A stretch of 64,000 nucleotides of DNA from Salvator merianae (taxonomy: Eukaryota > Chordata > Lepidosauria > Squamata > Teiidae). A program made the translations under genes and the position numbers. This document shows positions 57,241 through 64,000 of this stretch, piece by piece. A model generated the notes under the pieces. The model did no database searches, was not told where the DNA came from, and saw only the letters and a list, made by a program, of their open reading frames with translations. The DNA lies in the NCBI GenBank assembly GCA_003586115.2, contig QVOM02000001.1, forward strand, positions 18,641,723 through 18,705,722. Direction: 5' to 3'. Numbering within the stretch: position 1 is the stretch's first letter; each line of letters starts with the position of its first letter.

Positions 57241-57589
57241 AAAGGGAGACTTAATAGTGGTATACAAGATTGTCTACAGTATAGAAGAAACCGACAAGGA
57301 TGGATTTTCCCCTCATCTCTTTGTCCTAATATTTATTTCATGAATTGAAAAACAGTGAGTGAACATTTAACATAAGTGCGCAAGGATAGTGCAAGAGGCG
57401 CTATTGCCACAAGATATAGTGACAGCTACCAGCTGTAAAAGTCTGTTCAACAATTCAGGGAGAGTGGCTACTCACAGCTACTAGTCATGATGGCTGTTGC
57501 AAGGAAAGAGGAGACATTCCCCTAAAGAACGTAAGAAGAGTGCTGTTGCACTTATGTCATGCTTGGAGGCTTTCTCTGCACACCTGACT

Positions 57590-57657
57590 GCATGCTGTCT
57601 CTGGAATACATGGGCTACTGGGCTGATCTAGCAGGGCTCCTTTTATGTTCTTATGAC
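57590..57657 (+). mobile_element. CR1-type LINE 3' end, very short
   Basis: GGGCTGATCTAGCAGGGCTCC and CTTTTATGTTCTTATGAC match the last bases of the TTCTTATG-tail LINE family. Confidence 0.65.
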
Positions 57658-58993
57658 TAGAGCAAACATAGCCAAATTTGGGCCCTCCTGATGTTATTGA
57701 ACTACAATTCCATGAACCCCAGTAGGGTAGTGACTTGTTTGGAAGAGCCCCAGAGACAAACATGCCAATGTGAATGGGTCCATTGAGGTGTTCATTTCTG
57801 TGCAAGTGTACCTGCATGCTCACAAGTAATTGTCCTATGGAGGGGTAGGTCTTCACTTTAAGGGCAGGGCTTCATGGCATGAGGCCAGAGCTTGCAGAGT
57901 GGGTAGTCACCTTGACTGGGTGACCCAGGAACATTTGTGTTTCCCTCCCCCTGCTCACTAATTGCTGTCCCTGAATCTTTAATTCTTCATCAGTCCAGTG
58001 ACTAGCAAAGAACAATAGGACTGGTAGTTCAGGAAGATCTGAAGGGTCATGGTTTGGCACCCTTGGCCTAGAGATTTACATTTTAAACAGGCAGTAAGTT
58101 TGGAGTCTGGGCCTGAGGATAAGGCACCCCACCTCGGGCTCTGAAGAGGAAAGGCAGGAAATAAATGCCATAAATGGACCATCAGACAGACAGCCAAATG
58201 AGGCCTATGTGAAGTGCCTCACAGGAGCCTCAAGGACCTCTTTCCTGTGACCATTGTTGTTAAAAGTTAATGCAATCAAGATCGAAGTTGTCTTCTTCCC
58301 TGAATTTCAGCAAGTTCCTCATTTCCTCATCCTACAAGCAAGGATACGTGGGAGAAGAGGAGGGAGGTTGGAGAGATGATTAAATTACTACGCTATTATC
58401 TCTTCCTCATCAAGCTGCACTAACTTCCCTGCCTGGAAATTGAAGAGACAGAAACTGACTCAACTTAATGGACTCTCTGCTTCAGAGAGAGAGAATAGAG
58501 TAGAATGGAGTGGGGTCCTCTGGGCAGTGGATAATTTGCTGCCCGCCTGGGCAGCACAAGCAGGTTCAGTGCCAGGGGCATCGTCTCTCTGATGCGTCTG
58601 CAATGCTTTTTCCTTTTGCTAAAATCCAATTATCTTCCAAATGACGAGACTGCACAAGAGGTCTCTTGATCCCTAGGCTGAGGCACACATTCAGGGGCAG
58701 AGAAGCTACCAACACATAGAAGCGGGTGGATGTTTGCATTTCACCCCGGAATGCAATGGTTAAGGCCCATGTGCTAGACCGGTATTGCTAGAATGGCTGG
58801 GAGTTTTACCCCATCTGTAGTCTTTAGTAGTAAGCATAGAAAGCCACATCTACGGCCAAGGTTTTTCAGAGATGTGATCTGTGATGTCTCAGTGAATACA
58901 GAGGATTTTGGCAGGAGAGACCTAAGCAACTTGGTGGATCTGACTAATGGCAGCACTCCCTTTTTCTTGCCTTCTGTGGCTCTTACACAACAC

Positions 58994-59150
58994 ATGGAGA
59001 GGTGGCTGTAGCTCAGTAGTAGAGCAACTGTCTAGAAAGCAAAGGTTCACAAGTTCAGTCCCTGTCAGCTCCCCAGAGGACAGTAATGGCAAGCCACACT
59101 TGTAACTTCGAAATATGCCCATGTAGTCACAAGGAGACAAAGGTCTTCTA
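58994..59150 (+). mobile_element. tRNA-derived SINE
   Basis: GGTGGCTGTAGCTCAGTAGTAG (box A), then AAGTTCAGTCCCTGTCAGC (box B), and a body with AATGGCAAGCCACACTTG and ATGCCCATGTAGTCACAAGG. More diverged than 57056-57240, of which it is a relative. Confidence 0.75.
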
Positions 59151-59184
59151 TGGCTCAAGGACTCTCTTTCTAGAGCAAGGGGGG

Positions 59185-59360
59185 GGGGGAATCAGGTGCA
59201 AATGTATTTTAAGCAGAGCACCTGTCATGCATGCAGATTGAATCCCTGGCACTTTACCAAAAGAAGGCAATGCCAACCATTTCTGGATTATTGCCAGGAA
59301 GATTGCATAGATGTGTCTACACAGTCACCAGGAGTTGAATTGGAATAATGAGGTACCACT
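59185..59360 (+). mobile_element. Degenerate tRNA-derived SINE
   Basis: AAGCAGAGCACCTGTCATGC, GATTGAATCCCTGGCAC (box B-like), and then GAAGGCAATGCCAACC and CACAGTCACCAGGAGTTG match the order of the other SINEs. Box A is poor. Confidence 0.6.
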
Positions 59361-59464
59361 CAGGCTGCACCTCACTCAGAATCTGAGTGGGAATGGGGCT
59401 TGAAGTTCGTGAACAGGCCCTGGGATGGCTGCTGCACCTGCTGGTGTTATTCCCAAACAAAATA

Positions 59465-60012
59465 AGCCAAGGGCCTGGTCACACCAAAACATGATAGTCT
59501 TGTCTGAGGACTGAATGGGAACGCAGCCCTATTTTCAGCCTGTTCACACCCAACACTCGCTCGGCATGGGAATGGAAAGATGAGGCAGGCAGGGACAGCG
59601 CAGCCAAATTGCAGCCAGCAGTGGGTGGACCAGGGCACATCGGGCAGCCCAGCTCAGGTGCCAGAGCCTGCAGGCTGCCCTTCACATTGCAGCTGAGCAT
59701 GACAGGACACCCTTCCCAGGGTGAGGCTAGGCAAGGTGGCTCTGGGGCTGGTGCAACCAGAACACAGCCAGCAGTGGGTTTACGGGAGCGCACCAGGCAG
59801 GCCAGCTCAGGTTGCCCCCTCCAGTTTCGAGCACTAGAGCCTGCAGGCTGCCCTTCATGTTGCAGCTGAATGAGGCAGAGATAGGATACAGGATCGTTCA
59901 AACTGGGGTGTGTATGAATAGTCTGGAAAAGAAGCACAAATGCATTTTGGTGTGTCATCCCTGAGAACTGAGGATGGTCTGAAAATGGATTCAACGTAGG
60001 GTGTGACTGCAG
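59465..60012. mobile_element. Possible GGGCC-type MITE with internal direct duplication
   Basis: The left end GGGCCTGGTCACACCAAAAC pairs loosely with TTTTGGTGTGTCATCC and GGGTGTGACTGCAGC at the right. A GC-rich centre holds two direct copies of a module (59612-59705 and 59765-59876), each beginning CAGCCAGCAGTGGG and ending GAGCCTGCAGGCTGCCCTTC plus about 20 bases. A minus-strand open frame of 230 codons runs through it but has no recognisable domain. Confidence 0.45.
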
Positions 60013-60503
60013 CTCAATACAGTAGTGCCCCAAACAGTTTGCTATATTGTTGGCCAGACTGCAGAAGCATGCCATAATAGGAACATGGTGAGAAATATTG
60101 AGGGTCAGGGCTCTTCTGTGGTCAGCAGTGCCAAAGAATTGCCCACACTTGATCCTTTGGTTGCGCACCATGAACCATCACCAAGTGCAAATCATGTGAT
60201 GCAGTTCAGTTGTGTGCAAACAAGGAATGGCACTTCTGGAAAAAACCAGAAAAGTACTCAAACTTGGGCCCAACCCTACTAGTCACCCTTTCCCTTCCCT
60301 CCTGCTTCAAGTCCTGCCATTCACTGTGTGAACAACAGCTTTCTCTTCTGTGTGTCAGTGACAAAGCTGTCCTTGTTAATCCATGTCTACCTAACATCAA
60401 AAATAAGGTTCTGATTAGCTGATAGGATAGGAGTATAAATGATTCAAAGGCCACCAGGTCAGTGAAAATTAATGAATATGGCAGGAAGTGGAGAGGGAAT
60501 AAA

Positions 60504-62135
60504 AACATAAGAACACAAGAGGAGCCCACAGTCCATCTATCCAGCATCCTAATTGCTTTGGGCATTCTTAAGCAGAAGACAAAGGCAAACAGTTCATCTG
60601 CTCTCGAATCCCTGCAAATGGCTCTTAGAGGCATCCTGCCTGCCTTTCCAACCTGGAGGCAGTACCTAGGCATCTTTTTTAATAGCCATTGATTCACCTG
60701 TCCTCCATGAATTTGTTTAATTCTTTGTGGTAGTTAATTCCATAGACAGAAGACCAGCTGGGTGAAAAAAATACTTCTCTTTGTCAGTCCTAACTCTCCT
60801 ACCCATCAGCTTCATAGAGTGCCCCCTGATTCTAGTGTTGTGACATAGGGAAAAGATTTTGTCTCGATCCATCTTTACCACACAATGCATGATTTTATAT
60901 ATTTCATTCAGGTCCCCTCTTAAACAACGTCTTTCAGTGTTGAAGAGGCTTAGACAATGAAGCCTGATTTTGTAAGAGAGGTATTCCAGTCCCTTGATCA
61001 TTCTGGCTGTCCTTTTCTGCCCTTATTCCATTTTCACAATCTTCTTTCTGAGGTGTGGTGACCAGAATTGTACACAATGTTCCAAATGTGGAACATTTGT
61101 TAACCTATTTTCTATTCCCTTCCTAATTGCTCCAGCATTGAATTAGCTTTTTCCACTGCTGCTGAGCATTGAGTTGACACCTTCATTGAACTGTCCACCA
61201 GAAGCCCCAGATCCCTTTCCTGGCCTGTCACAGAAAGCTCAGCCCCATCTGCTTATAGGTATAATTGTGGTTCTTTGCCCCAAGATGCATCACCTTGTAC
61301 TTGTTAAGACTGAAGTGCATTTGCCACTTTGTTGTCCACTCACACAGTGTCAGAAGATCCTTCTGGAGCTCTTTGCAATCTTGTTCACTTTTTAACTACC
61401 CTAAATAATTTGAGTGTTATCAGCAAACTTTACTATCTCATTACTTACCTCTACTTCTAGATCATTTATGAATACATTCAAAAGCACAGGCCTCAATACT
61501 GAACCTTGGGGACCCCACATTTTCCTTCTCTTCATTGCAAGAATTACTCACTTTTTACTACTCTCTGTTTCCTGTCCTTTAGCCAGTTACCAATCCAGGA
61601 CAGGACTGTCCTCTTGTCCATGACTGATGAGTTTATTCAGGAGCCTTTGATGTGGGACTTTGTCGAAAGCCTTCTGAAAGTCCCAACAGACAATGTCAAC
61701 TTGATCACCTTTATCCAAGTGTTTATTAACATTCTCACAGAATTCTAAGAAGTTTGTAAGGCATGATTTACCTTTGCAGAAGCTGTGCTGATTTTCCTCC
61801 AGCACTGCTGGGTTCTCTTATGTGTGTACTAATTTTATCCTTAATGAGGGTTTCCATCACTTTACCTGGAACTGATGTTAAACTGACTGGTCTGTAATTT
61901 CCTGAACCACTTCTGGATCCTTTTTTAGAGATTTATGTTACATTTGCTACCCTCCAGTCTTCAGGCACAGAGCCTGATTTTAGGCAAAGATTATATACTT
62001 TTCACATCTGAGTTCTTTAAGAACTCTCAAATGAATGTCATCCGGTCATGATAATTTTTTAGCATTTAGTTTATTAAGACACATGAAGACCTCACTCCCT
62101 GGTAACCTCTTTTCAATTTAATTCTTCTGACTCCC
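60504..62135 (-). pseudogene. CR1-type LINE, 5'-truncated and broken reverse transcriptase
   Basis: On the minus strand the 5' side (61870-61920) encodes GSGNYRPVSLTSVPGKVME, a diagnostic RT motif of CR1-like LINEs. Next come VCWDFQKAFDKVPHQRLLNK near 61665-61705 (RT motif A with the first catalytic aspartate) and, after frame changes, the C-terminal tail with RRCLRGDLNEIYKIMH, RGHSMKLMGRRVRTD and FFHPAGLLSMELTT (60717-61001). The 3' UTR (60504-60716) carries the widely dispersed CATAAGAACACAAGAGGAGC block, identifying this LINE as the parent family of 5597, 13379, 25180, 54210 and 57590. The motif C region is not in an open frame. The endonuclease domain is missing. Confidence 0.85.
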
Positions 62136-62140
62136 TCCCT

Positions 62141-62720
62141 GGGCCTGTTCGCACTTCCGAAGCAGAACGTTCTTGTCTGCTTGCTAGAATGGAGGATTCG
62201 CACTCACGCGTGCACGCAGCATTCTGGATTCTCACCGAGCCTCACCTGATACATACCTGAAGCTGGGGAAGGCTAGACAAGTAATTTGCTGTCTTGATTT
62301 CGACCTGCAAGATCAAGCACAGATCGGGGAAGTTGCTTTCACACTGCTTCCTAGCTCGAAATGGCGGCGGGGAGGGCTGGCATGGCTGTGCAGGTGGAGT
62401 CCGCTGCTTCGCAACCTGGTTTGCCCTTTGGGCTTCGCACCCTGGCTGCCATTTCAAACACAGCTCTGGAAGGAGCTGCTCTAACTTTGAAGCAGTAGCT
62501 CTATGTTTCGGATTATTAGCTCTATCTTCGCATCCATACCTCTATGATTCATTACATCACTTCCTGCCATCAGATTCCCATCCGCACTGCTCTCTCTGCT
62601 GGTCAGCTTGGAGTCATTTCCCTGGCTGGCAAGTGCATATGGCACTCAACAGATTCCATCTTCACCGGCCTGCAGCCTGCTAATTAGAATGTTATCCTCT
62701 GGTAAGTGCGAAAACATCCC
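62141..62720. mobile_element. Long GGGCC-TIR MITE, type A5
   Basis: Starts GGGCCTGTTCGCACTTCC and ends GGTAAGTGCGAAAACATCCC. It shares AACGTTCTTGTC, CTAGACAAGTAA, AAATGGCGGCGGGG and TTTGCCCTTTGGGC-like text with 19942-20503. CTGACTCC occurs just left of the terminus (62128-62135) and immediately right of it (62721-62728), a possible 8-base duplication offset by a few bases. Confidence 0.65.
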
Positions 62721-63146
62721 CTGACTCCTCTCCAGCACTGTCTACAAGGCTATCTAAATGCTGTGAGATGTCTGCAAACTTTGCACCCAGCAGACACGTC
62801 ACTATGCAGTCAACACACACATCAGAAAGCCATTTCTCTATGTTTCTAATAATCATATCATCCACTGCAAGAAGCCCCATACTGCTACCCAGGGAGGAGC
62901 AGTATACTCAATGCAAGGGGATATAGGCACATCTTTTAAGGAAGGGGTGACAACATCATCCCTGCCTAAAACCACCACTCTCCAAGGCACCTGAGGACTG
63001 CCCACCACAGAGTGCAATGCTCCTACTGCATCCCTGAATGCCTGATCCTCATGCCTGTCTCCCTCTGCTTCTTCAGGTCAGCTATCTTGGCATCAAAAGA
63101 AGAAATCCATTCCCTGAGAGTCAGGAGCTCATAACACTGAGTACAT
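62692..63146 (-). pseudogene. LINE ORF1 remnant with SGNH/GDSL-like domain (tentative)
   Basis: On the minus strand, frame 62692-62880 reads MGLLAVDDMIIRNIEKWLSD, then TCLLGAKFADISQHLDSL and VDSAGEE. The pattern (V-G-D-S-[IML] near the start, then CLPGA-[KR]-x-x-DI and a leucine-rich helix) is that of the esterase-like ORF1 domain of CR1-type LINEs; here the catalytic GDS reads VDD. The first few codons fall in the neighbouring MITE. It lies on the 5' side of the RT remnant at 60504-62135, as expected if both came from one element. The rest to 63146 shows no clear motif. Confidence 0.4.
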
Positions 63147-63147
63147 A

Positions 63148-63653
63148 CCTAACCCCAACCCTAAAGCTGACCCCGACCCCGACCCCGACCCTGACCCTAA
63201 CCATAACCTTATTCCTAACTGTAACAGTTGCCTCATGTTTCACTGGTCATGCTGAAACTTACCTAAAACTAAGACCAACCTGAAACCAAACCCCGGGCCC
63301 AACCCCAACCCATCCCTGGCCCCATCCTCATCCCCAACCCCATCCTCGTCCCCATCCCCAACCCCAACCACAGCACTTACACTCACACTCACCTGAAGTT
63401 TCACTGGTCATACTGAGTCTTACCAAATCCTAACCACGTACGTAACCCTTCCCACATCCTGCACTGGGCATACCAAATCTTCCCAAACCATAACCCCAGC
63501 CCTCGCCCTTCCCCTCCCCCTCAAGCAAACATAAACACAGCCACACTCACACTCACAGCCACAGTAACACTCACACTCAGCCTTAGCCCTGGCCTGAGTC
63601 TGATACTTGCTCTAAGTTACTGGGGTAATGCAGTACCTTCATACACACTAACA
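63148..63653. repeat. Degenerate subtelomere-like repeat region
   Basis: Begins CCTAACCCCAACCC, then four or five GACCCC units, then C-rich variants (CCCCAACCC, CCCCATCC) and CACTCA runs. A module CACTGGTCAT/CACTGGGCAT recurs at 63241, 63402 and 63462, the last two followed by TACCAAATC. Confidence 0.8.
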
Positions 63654-63958
63654 GTAACCCTAACCCTAACCCTGGCTGTAACCCTAACCCTAGCCTTGAA
63701 CCCTAACCCTAACCCTAATCCTAAACCTAACCCAAACTCTAACACTAACCCTTAGCCTAACCCTAACCCTACAACTAGCCCTAGGTCTAACCCTAACTCG
63801 AACTTGAACTCGAACTGGATCCCTAACCCTAGCCGTGAACCCTAACCCTAACAATGGCTCCAGCCCAAACCCTAATCACACCGTGGACTCTCGCCCTAAT
63901 CCTAACCCTATCCCTGTCCCTGTCCCTATCCCTAAAAAAAACACTAAAACAAACGCTG
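63654..63958. repeat. Telomere-like (CCCTAA)n array, degenerate
   Basis: Many CCCTAA units interrupted by variants (CCCTAG, CCCTGG, AACTCG). CCCTAA is the complement of the vertebrate telomere unit TTAGGG. Confidence 0.9.
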
Positions 63959-64000
63959 GCCCTATCCCTATCCCTATCCCTATCCCTATCCCTATCCCTA
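63959..64000. repeat. Homogeneous (CCCTAT)n variant telomere repeat at the window edge
   Basis: Seven perfect CCCTAT units run into the window end. The array probably continues. Confidence 0.9.

Larger units (their letters stand above)
42746..63147. other. Intergenic block without a recognisable gene
   Basis: Over 20 kb downstream of MARCHF9 I see no exon of a known protein on either strand. Identified content: a palindromic repeat (43471-43590), short tandem duplications (43278, 49144), a BovB-type tail (48160-48262), LINE-end fragments (50335-50540, 54210-54397, 57590-57657), SINEs (51500-51675, 53398-53580, 57056-57240, 58994-59150, 59185-59360), MITEs, and the CR1-type LINE near the right end. 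43600-48000, 48270-50330 and 54400-57050 are otherwise featureless to me. Confidence 0.6.

Noticed and set aside
59479..60171. Minus-strand open frame of 230 codons
   Set aside because: It spans a GC-rich element with an internal direct duplication, has no recognisable domain, and its composition (many P, L, S, C) is that of random GC-rich repeat sequence.
63148..64000. True chromosome terminus at the right edge
   Set aside because: The C-rich strand is on top, opposite to what a right-hand end requires, and the units are degenerate.
1..64000. CRISPR arrays, bacterial operons, rRNA genes, integrated viral genomes
   Set aside because: No regularly spaced direct repeats of CRISPR type, no bacterial gene structure, no rRNA-like sequence, and no gag, pol or env pattern with long terminal repeats was seen. 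The retroelement coding remnants are all non-LTR or Penelope-like.

Overview
The window looks like nuclear DNA from a squamate reptile (lizard, gecko or snake). The evidence is indirect but consistent. It carries CR1-type LINE tails ending in 8-base ATTCTATG-like or TTCTTATG-like repeats, a BovB/RTE-type LINE tail, tRNA-derived SINEs, a Penelope-like element, and many short inverted-repeat DNA transposons. The only host protein-coding gene I can support is MARCHF9 (membrane-associated RING-CH E3 ubiquitin ligase 9), on the + strand. Three coding exons are visible: 21556-21711, 25643-25835 and 41806-42134. All have consensus splice signals and compatible phases, and together they encode about 225 residues ending in the stop codon. 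The first coding exon, which should hold the N-terminus and the first two zinc ligands of the RING-CH domain, is not in the window and is presumably to the left.

Layout: 1-21555 is read as intron 1 of MARCHF9 (or its upstream region) and is filled with LINE fragments, MITEs and microsatellites. 21712-25642 is intron 2. 25836-41805 is a 16 kb intron 3 holding an L2/CR1-type LINE tail, a dense MITE cluster, and an antisense Penelope-like element with recognisable reverse transcriptase and GIY-YIG endonuclease remnants. 42135 to about 42745 is the 3' UTR. From there to about 63.1 kb I find no gene, only SINEs, a BovB tail, MITEs and a long antisense CR1-type LINE (60504-62135). The last 0.85 kb (63148-64000) is degenerate telomere-like repeat, CCCTAA and CCCTAT on the + strand.

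The strongest unusual signals are four. First, a large family of short DNA transposons (about 18 copies, roughly 7.8 kb by my hand-placed boundaries) shares GGGCC-starting terminal inverted repeats but has at least five unrelated-looking interiors. One copy sits between two TAA trinucleotides inside the Penelope element, which suggests PIF/Harbinger-type target duplication. Second, the Penelope element is split by two such MITEs. Third, the telomere-like array lies in the orientation opposite to a right-hand chromosome end. Fourth, there is a 113-base near-perfect hairpin in intron 3. I found no operon, CRISPR array, rRNA or intact tRNA gene, and nothing I could defend as a new multi-gene system. 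All boundaries were placed by eye.
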